From Paenibacillus lutrae (GTDB taxonomy: Bacteria > Bacillota > Bacilli > Paenibacillales > NBRC-103111), in the NCBI RefSeq assembly GCF_009757775.1, contig NZ_RHLK01000001.1, positions 630,551 to 694,550 of the forward strand: DNA of 64,000 nt. Direction: 5' to 3'. Within the stretch, counting starts at the first letter, position 1. Every line of letters starts with the position of its first letter. The translations under genes were made by a program, and so were the position numbers. The notes below the pieces were generated by a model. It did no database searches and was not told where the DNA came from. It worked only from the letters and a program-made list of their open reading frames with translations. Positions 25,920 to 35,041 of the stretch are shown piece after piece.

Positions 25920-27137
25920 TTAATCATATTGACGAATTAGCTGAGAAGGTGTTACCTTTCGGATCTGGATGAGAATATCGAACAAGCTTCCCAGCGGTAT
26001 ATCTACTGTAGTGGGAATATCAGGACCGACTGCAGTAACTCCTGCGAAGAAAGGATGCGATTCCTCCAGCCAAGCTTTCGTTAGACCGCCTGCCTTACGC
26101 AAATCGACAAAGAATAGCTCCTTCCGGACCTGTCCTAGCGTGTAGTTAATACTGTCCGGATTCGATTGAAGGGTACCGTGAGGTCCAAAATCATTCTGGC
26201 TGTTATAAGCGTTGTACTTGCCCTGATACACGGACGTTCCGATCGTAACATACTTCTCTTGGTAATATTCTGCCAAATGCTGTCCGGACACTTTAGGGTA
26301 GACAAAGGGAATCAGGTTTTCTTTTGAAATGTGACCGTTGTGGGCCCACACAATGGTTCTGCCCAAATTCTCTTGCGTCCATTTAGCGTTCTCAAACATG
26401 GCGATATCGTGCTTAAGAAAGAACTCGGAAGGTTGTTCAGCCAAAACAGCCGCCATGGTAGTAAATTGCTCGATGATGCGGGCGCTTTGCAGGACCCACT
26501 GAAATTCGTTTGCCTGCCCTCCCAGATCCTCTTTATTTTGTTCGAGTATCTTTCTGATCTCTTGAGCCTCGGTAATACGCCGGTCTTTGTCTTCTTTAGA
26601 GAGACTGCTGAACAAGCTGATATCCTTCGTGTCCGGCAGAAGAGCTTTCGTTGTTTCAGTTACAACAGGCAGTAGATCCGGTCTACGGGGACGAATGTAG
26701 TCCGTTATCTTGTTATAGACGGATTCATCGACCTGCTGGATATCCATTCCAATAATTCGTACTTTCTCTTCATGCCTGGGATCGGCGTTATAAGAGCGGA
26801 CCCATTCCAGCATATCCGTGACTTCCCTGGTGTTAAAGACGGGATTGAGAATCCCGCTTAGATCTCCTTCCCCCGTCAGAACGTAATGATCCAACCGCAG
26901 CGCGCTGCCCCAATTCTCTTCTAATACCAGATTGGTAAAACCCATTTCAGACACCAGGAATTCAACAAAACGATGTTTTATTTTAAAAATTTCATGCGTT
27001 CCATGAGCCGCTTCGCCGAGCCCTACAATTGAAGCTGAACCGATCATTTCCCGGAGTGGTTCCAGATCTTTCAAAGAGGAACGAGACTCGAGCGTCTGTA
27101 AAACATGAGCATTTTTCTCCAACCATTTAACGGGCAT
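25920..27137 (-). CDS. Erythromycin esterase family protein
   Basis: 405 residues. The diagnostic GLGEAAHGTHE motif (about residues 39-49) and VWAHNGHIS (about 255-263) carry the conserved His and Glu of Ere-type enzymes, which open the macrolide lactone ring with a catalytic His. Many chromosomal homologues in Bacillales are of unproven activity, so macrolide resistance cannot be claimed. AGGAGG lies 8 bases before the ATG. It lies upstream of and convergent with nothing; the OsmC gene follows after 38 bases on the same strand. Confidence 0.85.
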   Translation of the reverse strand: MPVKWLEKNAHVLQTLESRSSLKDLEPLREMIGSASIVGLGEAAHGTHEIFKIKHRFVEFLVSEMGFTNLVLEENWGSALRLDHYVLTGEGDLSGILNPVFNTREVTDMLEWVRSYNADPRHEEKVRIIGMDIQQVDESVYNKITDYIRPRRPDLLPVVTETTKALLPDTKDISLFSSLSKEDKDRRITEAQEIRKILEQNKEDLGGQANEFQWVLQSARIIEQFTTMAAVLAEQPSEFFLKHDIAMFENAKWTQENLGRTIVWAHNGHISKENLIPFVYPKVSGQHLAEYYQEKYVTIGTSVYQGKYNAYNSQNDFGPHGTLQSNPDSINYTLGQVRKELFFVDLRKAGGLTKAWLEESHPFFAGVTAVGPDIPTTVDIPLGSLFDILIQIRKVTPSQLIRQYD

Positions 27138-27460
27138 TTGGGTATCCTCCTGTGGAATCGGATTCGATAGATTCGATTTTGTCTGGTGTTACCGGATTTG
27201 TAGCTTGTGCTGAACATTCCGATCGAACAATGCCGGAGGTTGCTGTAAGGACTAGACTATTGAAAACTGTCTTCATGCAGCTCCCCCTGACACTTTCCCT
27301 GATACTTTAATGTAAGCGAAGTTCACTTGTGAAAAGTATGACAAAATCGATGTCATATGGACAAGTTAGCTTTTGTCATCCTTTATGACGAGGGTACCCG
27401 CGGCACTGACAGGTGACTACATGTCAGTACTGCATGAGATATGCTATATCTCAGAACAAC

Positions 27461-27490
27461 AAAAAAAGGCTGTCCCCGGGGGAACAGCCC
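27461..27490 (-). terminator. Terminator of the multidrug transporter gene
   Basis: GGCTGTTCCCC/GGGGACAGCC stem, then TTTTTTTGTTG on the minus strand, 12 bases past the stop. The 27138-27460 interval otherwise holds only the promoter region of the esterase gene. Confidence 0.85.
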
Positions 27491-27502
27491 TTGCACTGCT
27501 GG

Positions 27503-29095
27503 TTAATGCTCGAAATCAAGCTTGGATTTTTGTTCTCCATCCTTGCTGTCGCGCTCAATACGCTTGTTGCCTACAAGGAAAGATACGATAATTCCCGCAG
27601 CAACGAAGATCAATCCTGTTAAAGCTACCGTCGAGAAGGCTTGTGTCCAAGCACTCTGAATGAAATGTATCACTTGTTTCTTGAGCTCATCCGGCAGAGG
27701 GAATTTATCCGGGTATACCATGACACTGTACAAGTCAATATCATTTGCTTGAATACCGCGGATAGCTTCAACGACTGCACCGTTGCCCTGGGCTTGTTCT
27801 GCTGCAGCCTGTGTATCTACATTCGAACGTAACGTGTTGTTCATGACGACACTCAGTACCGTTACACCGATAGTGCCCCCGATGGAACGGAAGAACGTCG
27901 AAGCCGATGTTACCGTACCCAGCCGGTCTTTGGAAAATTCATTCTGAACGGCAATCATGAGCGTCGGCATAACTAAGCCCATCCCAAGACCCAGAATAAC
28001 CATATACAGATAGACCATCCACATCGAAGTGTCCAGACCCATGGTGCTGATCAAATAAAATCCTGCCGTGGTAATAATCATACCGCCGGCCAGTACACTC
28101 CGGTAAGGCATCCGGAGCAGCAATTGACCACCGAGCACGCTTGAGACGATCAAAGCGATCATCATCGGTGTCATCGTTGATCCCGCCTTTGTCGGGGATA
28201 CGCCCATGATCCCCTGCATAAACAAAGGCACGAACATAATGGCACCGAACATGCCGAGTCCGAGCAGGAAGCCTAGTGCGTTTGTAGTCGTAAATACCCG
28301 ATTACGGAACAACGACAGATCCAGTACAGGTTCCTTGGCTTTGGTCTCCGCATAAAGGAAAACGATTGTAAACAACAAGGCGCCGCCAAAAATCAAATAA
28401 CTCGTTGCGGAGTTCCATTCGAATTGATCGCCGCCAAACGTCAGTCCGTACAGGAACAAAATCAGAGCGGGCACTAAGGTAAAGATTCCGAGATAATCAA
28501 TTTCGACCCGCTGCGTACGTTTAACGAACTCGTTCTTCATGCCCATAAAGATCATAACGGCACTCAAAATACCAAAGGGCACGTTCATCAGGAAGATCCA
28601 GTGCCAGCTGACCGCATCAACGATTACCCCGCCGATGAAAGGACCGATAACTGAGCTCAGTCCGAAGATCGCTCCGAACACGCCCTGCCACTTCGCCCGC
28701 TGCTCAGCGGTGAAGATATCGCCGATAATAGTCTGCGATAGCGGCATCAGCATCCCCCCGCCGATCCCTTGAAGCGCCCGGTATGCGACGAGCATTTCCA
28801 TGGATTCGGCTGTCGCGCACAAAGCGGAGCCCGCAGCGAAAATAATGGCCCCGATTAAATAAAGCAGTCTCCTCCCGTACAAGTCGGACAGCTTGCCTAC
28901 GATCGGCACGACAACGGTTGAAGTGATCATGTATGCCGTCGTTACCCAAGCAAAAATCTCGAATCCCTGAAGCTCCGAAATAATGGTCGGCATAGCCGTA
29001 CCCACGATTGTCTGTTCCAGCGCACTGAAAAACATTCCCATAATCAGGCCGAACAGCACCAAATTCTTATTAATCCCTTTCTCTTTCGCTTCCAC
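27503..29095 (-). CDS. DHA2 family multidrug MFS transporter (14 transmembrane helices)
   Basis: 530 residues of the EmrB/QacA drug:H+ antiporter-2 family. Motif A (GKLSDLYGRR, about residues 66-75) and motif C-like GAIFGLSSVIGPFIGG (about 141-156) are present, and the hydrophobic segments fit 14 helices. It exports lipophilic or cationic drugs by proton exchange. The start is GTG (29093-29095) behind GGAGG. It is divergent from the TetR gene, and two TetR-type operators lie between them, so the pump is probably repressed by that regulator. Confidence 0.92.
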   Translation of the reverse strand: MEAKEKGINKNLVLFGLIMGMFFSALEQTIVGTAMPTIISELQGFEIFAWVTTAYMITSTVVVPIVGKLSDLYGRRLLYLIGAIIFAAGSALCATAESMEMLVAYRALQGIGGGMLMPLSQTIIGDIFTAEQRAKWQGVFGAIFGLSSVIGPFIGGVIVDAVSWHWIFLMNVPFGILSAVMIFMGMKNEFVKRTQRVEIDYLGIFTLVPALILFLYGLTFGGDQFEWNSATSYLIFGGALLFTIVFLYAETKAKEPVLDLSLFRNRVFTTTNALGFLLGLGMFGAIMFVPLFMQGIMGVSPTKAGSTMTPMMIALIVSSVLGGQLLLRMPYRSVLAGGMIITTAGFYLISTMGLDTSMWMVYLYMVILGLGMGLVMPTLMIAVQNEFSKDRLGTVTSASTFFRSIGGTIGVTVLSVVMNNTLRSNVDTQAAAEQAQGNGAVVEAIRGIQANDIDLYSVMVYPDKFPLPDELKKQVIHFIQSAWTQAFSTVALTGLIFVAAGIIVSFLVGNKRIERDSKDGEQKSKLDFEH

Positions 29096-29114
29096 AACTA
29101 ACCTCCATCTTGAC

Positions 29115-29130
29115 TTGACCAGCCGGTCAA
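29115..29130. promoter_or_regulatory. TetR-type operator 1
   Basis: TTGACC-AGCC-GGTCAA, an inverted repeat 20 bases upstream of the pump start and likely overlapping its transcription start. The same half-sites recur at 29203-29220. Confidence 0.7.
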
Positions 29131-29202
29131 AATTTGTGTTACAATAAATATCGCGGACAGTTTTAACCTTTAGCTATTAGCATGAAAATTATTATATCCA
29201 TA

Positions 29203-29220
29203 TTTGACTCAGTGGTCAAA
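29203..29220. promoter_or_regulatory. TetR-type operator 2
   Basis: TTTGAC-TCAGTG-GTCAAA, sharing the TTTGAC/GTCAAA arms with operator 1, 24 bases before the regulator start; suggests autoregulation. Confidence 0.65.
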
Positions 29221-29244
29221 CAAATTTGGGAAGGTGGATATTGT

Positions 29245-30135
29245 ATGGATAAAAAGACGCTTATCTTGCAAAGCGCCAAGCAGCAATTCGCGGAGAGAGG
29301 CTACCATCATGCAACGATACAAGACATTGCGGATGCGGCAGGAATAGCCAAAGGCAGTATTTATTTTTATTTTAAATCCAAGGAAGAATTACTCTACGCG
29401 GTATTTGTTCATTATCATGAACAGTTGTTCAATAATATATCGATTGCGGCCGAGCGTTATGCCTCTGACCCCAAAGAAGGACTCCATCAGCAAATCATGG
29501 TTCAATTTAATGAACTCATGTCCGACTCCAGCGTCCTAAAAATCTTGTCCCAAGGACAGATTGATATGAGTGAGGAAATAAAAAAACTCTCGATGACGAT
29601 GAGGACGAAGTTCTACGTCTGTTTCCGGGATCAAATTATTCTAGTCTACGGCCCTAATATCGAGCCGCATGCTTTTGATCTCTCGGTAGTATTACTGGCG
29701 CTCATCCGGGAATTTATGGGCTTCGTCGTTCTCGACAATGTCCAATTCCTGACCAGAGATGTGGCCGAATATATCGTTTCCCGGCTGGATGATTCCGTTC
29801 AGGGTATTATCAGCTCCAAGAAAGAGCCTATGCTGACAACGAATATCATGAAGTCGATTTTTCCCGAGGTTTCTATCACGGAGGGTTCACATGCGGTCCG
29901 AAGGCTGTATATTGCTGTCGATAAGTTAATCCGTGCAGTTGAAGGGGATCAATTAGAGGACGCGGAACGCAACTCTGTTCAGCAGATTCTGGAGGTTCTG
30001 CAAGAAGAAGCAGCGAAATCTCACCCCCGGCGGATCGTACTCCAAGGCATGCTTGCGCTTTTGCAGGGGAAGGTCCGGGAAGAACAGTATCCCGAAATCT
30101 CAGAGATTAACAAAATTATTACAGAGCTCATCTGA
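29245..30135 (+). CDS. TetR family transcriptional regulator
   Basis: 296 residues, long for this family. The helix-turn-helix is at about residues 5-50 (AERGYHHATIQDIADAAGIAKGSIYFYFKSKEELL). The C-terminal part (200-296) goes beyond the usual ligand domain and includes a helical segment. The ATG at 29245 is chosen over 29182 because AAGGTGG lies 7 bases ahead and because the upstream extension would run through the operator. Likely represses the adjacent pump and itself; inducer unknown. Confidence 0.9.
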   Translation: MDKKTLILQSAKQQFAERGYHHATIQDIADAAGIAKGSIYFYFKSKEELLYAVFVHYHEQLFNNISIAAERYASDPKEGLHQQIMVQFNELMSDSSVLKILSQGQIDMSEEIKKLSMTMRTKFYVCFRDQIILVYGPNIEPHAFDLSVVLLALIREFMGFVVLDNVQFLTRDVAEYIVSRLDDSVQGIISSKKEPMLTTNIMKSIFPEVSITEGSHAVRRLYIAVDKLIRAVEGDQLEDAERNSVQQILEVLQEEAAKSHPRRIVLQGMLALLQGKVREEQYPEISEINKIITELI

Positions 30136-30169
30136 GCGGACTTTCGATCGTTCACTGCTAAATAAACCA

Positions 30170-30199
30170 AAGACAAGCTCCATGCAAGGAGCTTGTCTT
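30170..30199. terminator. Bidirectional terminator hairpin
   Basis: AAGACAAGCTCC/GGAGCTTGTCTT, a perfect 12-bp stem with a 6-base loop, between the convergent TetR gene and the siderophore esterase gene. Confidence 0.7.
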
Positions 30200-30243
30200 G
30201 ATACATGTATACTTGTACAGGTGTGAACTTGATCATGCTTATT

Positions 30244-31113
30244 TTAGGGCTCAGCCTTAAGCGCGAATCTTACCGCACGGCTGATTAACGCAGGAAGGAC
30301 CGAAATGTGTCCTTCGCCTTCGAATTCTTTATATTCACAATGGACTCCATGCAAGCTTAATTTCAGCAGCCGTTCACAAAGTTGCTCGGCCAGCTTCACC
30401 ATACCGGTATGATGAGACTTCTCCATCTCCCCAACCCCGATATATAACCGGACAGGTTGGGGTGACTGGCGTAAAGCGGCCGCGAATATCCGCTCCTCTT
30501 CTTCCAATATCCGTTTATTCCAGTGAATAGAAGGGCTTCCGGCTATATAATATTGAAACGCCTCCGGTCTGGCATACAGCATATGAAGAACGAACAAGCC
30601 ACCCAGCGAATGACCGAAAATCGTCTGCCGCTTCGTGTTAATACTATATTTTTGCCCGATCAGAGGTTTTAACTCCTCCAGTATGAATGTCATGAAGGCT
30701 TCGGCACCTCCGTGCTCCGGCCATTCTCCCCCGGGAGGCTTGAAAGGAAGCTCTTCGTGCGCGATGGAGCGTGTGTAATCGTAATGTCGGAAGGGGTGGA
30801 ACGGACTATCCGCCGGGTAACCGATTCCGACTACAACAGCCGCAGCCGCACCGGTTTTATCCGGTGCCCGTGACTGCAGCCGGACGGCTTCCACCATGGT
30901 TGCGAACACGGAATTGGCATCCAGCAGGTAAATAACGGGGAAACCTTCCGCAGGAGGCGCTGACTCGGGTACGGCGATGAATATCCGGTACTCCCGGTTA
31001 TTTGCACGCGAGAACAAAGTAATCTGCTGCGACCTTGGCATCGTTACACTCTGTTTTACGTCCACCGCAGCATAACGGCCGATTGCACCTGCTTCCAAGT
31101 TCATTTCGCTCAT
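30244..31113 (-). CDS. Siderophore esterase, alpha/beta hydrolase (IroE/Fes-like), second copy
   Basis: 289 residues with the esterase-D-like fold: IYLLDANSVFATMVE near residue 62-76, nucleophile GHSLGG (about 167-172, FGHSLGGLFVLHML) and C-terminal EGEGHISVLP with the His. Related enzymes hydrolyse the trilactone of enterobactin/bacillibactin. AAGGAG lies 9 bases before the ATG and the ATPase gene ends 13 bases upstream, so this is the last gene of the Fur-controlled uptake operon. Confidence 0.85.
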   Translation of the reverse strand: MSEMNLEAGAIGRYAAVDVKQSVTMPRSQQITLFSRANNREYRIFIAVPESAPPAEGFPVIYLLDANSVFATMVEAVRLQSRAPDKTGAAAAVVVGIGYPADSPFHPFRHYDYTRSIAHEELPFKPPGGEWPEHGGAEAFMTFILEELKPLIGQKYSINTKRQTIFGHSLGGLFVLHMLYARPEAFQYYIAGSPSIHWNKRILEEEERIFAAALRQSPQPVRLYIGVGEMEKSHHTGMVKLAEQLCERLLKLSLHGVHCEYKEFEGEGHISVLPALISRAVRFALKAEP

Positions 31114-31126
31114 GCTTCCTCACTCC

Positions 31127-31969
31127 TTAGCGTCCACCCGCTTGCCCGGTTACATCCCTGCTAACCGCGACAGACGATTTATTGCGCAGATAACTGTCAT
31201 ACCCGTAACAAACCGGAGCCCCGTTCTCCGGGTCCAGCATAATACGCGCATCAATATGAAACACCTGATTCAGCACATCCTTAGTAATGATTTCATGAGG
31301 ATGACCGGAAGCAATAATCTCTCCTTGCTTCATCGCAACGATCCGGTGGGAGAACCTGGCGGCATGATTAATATCATGCAGTACCATCACAACGGTTTGT
31401 TTCTGCTCCATATTCATTTTCTCCACGATCTGGAGCACTTCCAGCTGATGGGCCATATCCAGATAAGTGGTCGGCTCATCAAGCAGCAGGATTTCCGTAT
31501 CTTGAGCAAATGCCATCGCCAGCCATACTTTCTGCCTTTGACCGCCGGACAAGCTTCCGATTTCCCGGTTGCGGTAAGGAGCAATGTTCGTAACGTCCAG
31601 TGCCCATTCGATTATTTCTTTATCTTTAGCGGACATTTTGTTCAAATTCTTGCGATGAGGATAACGCCCGTACGAAACGAGTTCCTCTACTTTCAGTTCG
31701 GGAGGAGCAATCGGATTCTGCGGCAGCAGCGCGATATGCTGGGCAATTTTCCGAGTCCGGATGGTACTCAGATCCTGATCCCGGAAGAAGATTTTACCGC
31801 TTTTCTGCTTAAGAATACGGCCAATTGTCTTGAGCAGTGTCGATTTGCCGCAGCCGTTAGGCCCGATAATTGTCGTCACCTCCCCCTCCTTCACTTCAAA
31901 ATCCAGATCGCGGAATACCGTGCTCTTCTCATAGCACGACTCCAGCTTCTCCACACGCAGGATACTCAA
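31127..31969 (-). CDS. Ferric-siderophore ABC transporter ATP-binding protein
   Basis: 280 residues. Walker A GPNGCGKST (about 36-44), signature LSGGQRQKV (about 140-148), Walker B LLLDEPT, and H-loop VLHDINHAARF match the FecE/FhuC/YusV family. It energises import through the FeuB/FeuC-like permeases. The start is TTG (31967-31969) with GAGGAG 8 bases ahead; the longer frame to 32026 overlaps the permease gene. In B. subtilis the Feu system borrows the separate YusV ATPase, whereas here the ATPase is in the operon. Confidence 0.92.
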   Translation of the reverse strand: MSILRVEKLESCYEKSTVFRDLDFEVKEGEVTTIIGPNGCGKSTLLKTIGRILKQKSGKIFFRDQDLSTIRTRKIAQHIALLPQNPIAPPELKVEELVSYGRYPHRKNLNKMSAKDKEIIEWALDVTNIAPYRNREIGSLSGGQRQKVWLAMAFAQDTEILLLDEPTTYLDMAHQLEVLQIVEKMNMEQKQTVVMVLHDINHAARFSHRIVAMKQGEIIASGHPHEIITKDVLNQVFHIDARIMLDPENGAPVCYGYDSYLRNKSSVAVSRDVTGQAGGR

Positions 31970-31982
31970 GCCAAACACTCCT

Positions 31983-33005
31983 CTATGCCTTAGCCTTAAA
32001 CAACAGATAAATAAAATAAGGAACACCTATAATCGAAATAATAACACCAACCGGAAGCTCGGCAGGTCCAAAGACCGACTTGGCAATAAAATCCGAACCG
32101 ATAACGAGCAGCATACCGACCATTCCACTGACGGGAATAATCCGGTTATGATGAATCCCGACTAGACGTTTGGCAATATGCGGTGCCATGAGTCCGATAA
32201 AACCGATTCCTCCCGATACTGAAACGCAAGCACTTACAAGCCCGATACTACCCAGAAGAAGAATCGCTTTTTCCCTTTCCACATTCACTCCAAGACTTTT
32301 CACACTGCTTTCTTCCAACTGGAAAAGATCAAGGACATAGGTCCTGCTCCGTATAAGCGGAATCAGCAAGATCATCCAGGGAACCATGGAAATAATGTAC
32401 TTCCAGTTGGCGCTATAAATACTCCCCGAAGTCCATACGGCTGCCATTTCGAAATCTTTTGCATCCATTTTAAGCGTTAAATACAGGGCAAGCGCACTGA
32501 ATCCCGATCCGATCGCAATCCCCGTTAACAGAAGACGCTGGGAATCCATGCGGCCGTTCTTCCAGGAGAAAAGATATATTAGCAGTGCTGCGCCAAGGCC
32601 TCCTACTAAACCGAACAAAGGCATGGCCATAATCCCTGTCCATCCTGTCCCGTGAAGCTTCCCCTGGAAGAAGAACATAAAGACGACGATGGCAGCCCCT
32701 GCCCCTGCATTGATACCCAGAATCGCCGGATCTGCGAGCCCGTTACGGGTAACGCTCTGGATGACCGAACCGGCAATACCTAACCCGAGACCTACGAGTC
32801 CCGCTATGACAATCCGGGGCAGCCGGAACTCCAGAATGACTAGATCGTATTCCGGAACGGGATTGATTCGCAGCAGCGTCCGCACAATATCCAGGACATG
32901 GATATCGAAGGAGCCGCTGGTCAAACTTGTGTATGAAGCGGCTGCAATAAGCCCGAGACAGACCAGGATGACCACGACATATCGCTTCCGCGATACTTTA
33001 CGCAT
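31983..33005 (-). CDS. feuC: Ferric-siderophore ABC transporter permease (FeuC-like)
   Basis: 340 residues of the FecCD family: ten predicted transmembrane helices, the motif LGINAGAGAA… and the coupling-helix region GGIGFIGLMAPHIAKRLVG (about 260-278). Forms the channel with the preceding permease. The ATG at 33003-33005 overlaps the upstream gene's stop by eight bases (ATGCGTAA). Confidence 0.9.
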   Translation of the reverse strand: MRKVSRKRYVVVILVCLGLIAAASYTSLTSGSFDIHVLDIVRTLLRINPVPEYDLVILEFRLPRIVIAGLVGLGLGIAGSVIQSVTRNGLADPAILGINAGAGAAIVVFMFFFQGKLHGTGWTGIMAMPLFGLVGGLGAALLIYLFSWKNGRMDSQRLLLTGIAIGSGFSALALYLTLKMDAKDFEMAAVWTSGSIYSANWKYIISMVPWMILLIPLIRSRTYVLDLFQLEESSVKSLGVNVEREKAILLLGSIGLVSACVSVSGGIGFIGLMAPHIAKRLVGIHHNRIIPVSGMVGMLLVIGSDFIAKSVFGPAELPVGVIISIIGVPYFIYLLFKAKA

Positions 33006-34005
33006 GTTTGTCACCGCCTCTCGTCCGTGCCAGATACAAGAAGAACGGCACACCGATTAAAGCGGTGACGACGCCGATCGGCATTTCATAAGGATAATTG
33101 AGAAACCGGCTCAGAACATCGGCCCAAGCGAGGAAAATGCCCCCGAGAATACCTGCGCACGGGATCACCCATTTGTAGTCGATTCCGATCAGAAAACGCG
33201 TCATATGCGGAATAATTAAACCGACAAAGCCGATTTTTCCAGCCAGGGCTACCGATATGCCCGTTAGCAGAACGACGGCGCCCATCGCAGTCATTTTGAT
33301 CAGCAGAGTCCGCATGCCCAGATTTACAGCGACTTCTTCCCCTAGGGATAAGATGGTTATGGATTTGGAGAGCAGAAGCGCCGTAATGATTCCGATTATG
33401 GCAAACGGAATACAGAGCCAGATCAGATCCGGCTCCAGTTGATGAAGCCGTGAGTTGTACCAGAAACTGATATTTTGTGATTTCTGAAAATACATGGCGA
33501 ATGCGGCCGATACACTGCTCAGAAAAGTGCCGATCACTGTACCGACAATCGCCATCCGCACGGGTGTCAGACCGTTAGGAAGCAGGGAGGCCAGTCCGAA
33601 TACAATCGCGACGCCTAAAGCCGAACCTGACAAAGAATACATGATCATGTCCAGCGATGAAGAATTCGGCAGAAAGATCATGCAGAGCGTGATCACGAAA
33701 GCCGATCCGTCGGTTACCCCCATAATGGAAGGGGATGCAAGGTAATTCCTTGTCATCCCCTGCATGAGAGCCCCCGATATGGCGAGGAAAGCACCGATCA
33801 GAAGCGCACCGGCAACTCTGGGAAGGCGTGAGCTCCGGATAATCTGATGGTCTACGTTTGCCGGATCGAATTGGAAGAACGTGTCCACAACCGTTTGCAG
33901 TTCAATAGGTTTGGCCCCGTATAAGATAGATACCAGAACAGTCATCGCGATAATGAGCGGAGAACTCCATAGTATCCACTGGGGTCGTGCAAGCCTTGTT
34001 TTCAT
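32998..34005 (-). CDS. feuB: Ferric-siderophore ABC transporter permease (FeuB-like)
   Basis: 335 residues of the FecCD family, with the paired motif GKIGFVGLIIPHMTRFLIG (about 245-263) for docking the ATPase and the N-terminal RLPRVAGALLIGAFLAISG. Partner of the next permease. Shine-Dalgarno is weak (GTGAG). Confidence 0.9.
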   Translation of the reverse strand: MKTRLARPQWILWSSPLIIAMTVLVSILYGAKPIELQTVVDTFFQFDPANVDHQIIRSSRLPRVAGALLIGAFLAISGALMQGMTRNYLASPSIMGVTDGSAFVITLCMIFLPNSSSLDMIMYSLSGSALGVAIVFGLASLLPNGLTPVRMAIVGTVIGTFLSSVSAAFAMYFQKSQNISFWYNSRLHQLEPDLIWLCIPFAIIGIITALLLSKSITILSLGEEVAVNLGMRTLLIKMTAMGAVVLLTGISVALAGKIGFVGLIIPHMTRFLIGIDYKWVIPCAGILGGIFLAWADVLSRFLNYPYEMPIGVVTALIGVPFFLYLARTRGGDKHA

Positions 34006-34029
34006 AAGGTGTACTCACTTTGGATGAAT

Positions 34030-35010
34030 TTAGTTGCTGAGCTTCGGCAGCGCCGCTTCCAGGAAAGTGATTTTGCTGTAAGATGTTCCTCCCTGTGTAA
34101 GCGGATCTACGATGTTCACGAATACCTTCTTATTCTTGACCGCGTTCATGCTCTGCCAGATCGGATTTTTCTCCAGATCTTCCAGTGCTTTCGGTTGTTC
34201 TTTGTTCTCATCTTCCGCGAACTGGACGAACAGATAATCCGGATTGATCTCGGACAATTTCTCCATCGACAAGGTTTGCTGCGCCTTGGCCTGCTTCACT
34301 TCCTCCGGTACCTGTAGGCCCAGATCGGTGTACAGCGACGGATTGAAGAATACGCTGGCCGGATAAATCGTTATGTTGCCCGTACGGACACGGATAGCAA
34401 GTACTTTCTTATCCTTCAAAGAAGTGCTCAGCTTTTCTTTCGCTGCGGTCGCTTCCTTCTTGTACTTCTCGATAGCTTCCTTGGCCTTGCTCTGAGTCCC
34501 GGTCAGTTCCGCCAATGCATTCAGATTGGCTTCCCAATCGGTCGAAATATGTGAAATCGGTAGGGTCGTCTTGACCTTGCCGAGCTTTTCCATCATTTCA
34601 GCGGGGAATTTGGAGGAGCCCAAGATGATATCGGGCTTAAGCTTCAAGATGGCTTCCAGGTTCGGCTGCGTTTTTTCTCCGATAGGCTCGGCTTTGTCGG
34701 TAATACTTGCGAACATCTCAAGGAATTTACCGCCTACCGTATTGGCCCCGACTGGCTTGATTCCCAGCACAAGCGCGTCCTCCATGGATTCCATGGAGCC
34801 TGCCATAACGATTCGCTCCGCTTTAACGGGAACGGTGTATTCTTTGCCCAGATAAGTCATGACTCTGGTTTCGCTGCTGGTTGCAGCAGTGGATGCAGGC
34901 TGTTTCGCCGCCTCCGTCCTCGCTGCCGGTGCCGCCTCTTTTGTTGCTCCGCAAGCCGTAGATATTAAAGCGATCGCGATTACTCCTGCCGCTACACTTG
35001 TTTTTCTCAT
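34030..35010 (-). CDS. feuA: Ferric-siderophore-binding lipoprotein (FeuA-like)
   Basis: 326 residues. A lipoprotein signal peptide ends in LISTAC with Cys20 as the lipidated residue. The mature part has the Fe/B12-type periplasmic binding fold (KLKPDIILGSSKF and LSEINPDYLFVQFAED). It captures the ferric siderophore at the membrane surface. The start at 35010 has GAGAGGGG upstream and places the lipobox correctly; the frame to 35091 overlaps the esterase gene. Confidence 0.92.
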   Translation of the reverse strand: MRKTSVAAGVIAIALISTACGATKEAAPAARTEAAKQPASTAATSSETRVMTYLGKEYTVPVKAERIVMAGSMESMEDALVLGIKPVGANTVGGKFLEMFASITDKAEPIGEKTQPNLEAILKLKPDIILGSSKFPAEMMEKLGKVKTTLPISHISTDWEANLNALAELTGTQSKAKEAIEKYKKEATAAKEKLSTSLKDKKVLAIRVRTGNITIYPASVFFNPSLYTDLGLQVPEEVKQAKAQQTLSMEKLSEINPDYLFVQFAEDENKEQPKALEDLEKNPIWQSMNAVKNKKVFVNIVDPLTQGGTSYSKITFLEAALPKLSN

Positions 35011-35041
35011 CCTGTATGTACCCCTCTCATTATGTAAAAAG

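Noticed and set aside
31112..31993. 293-codon plus-strand frame
   Set aside because: Entirely antisense to the siderophore ATPase, which has clear Walker motifs.
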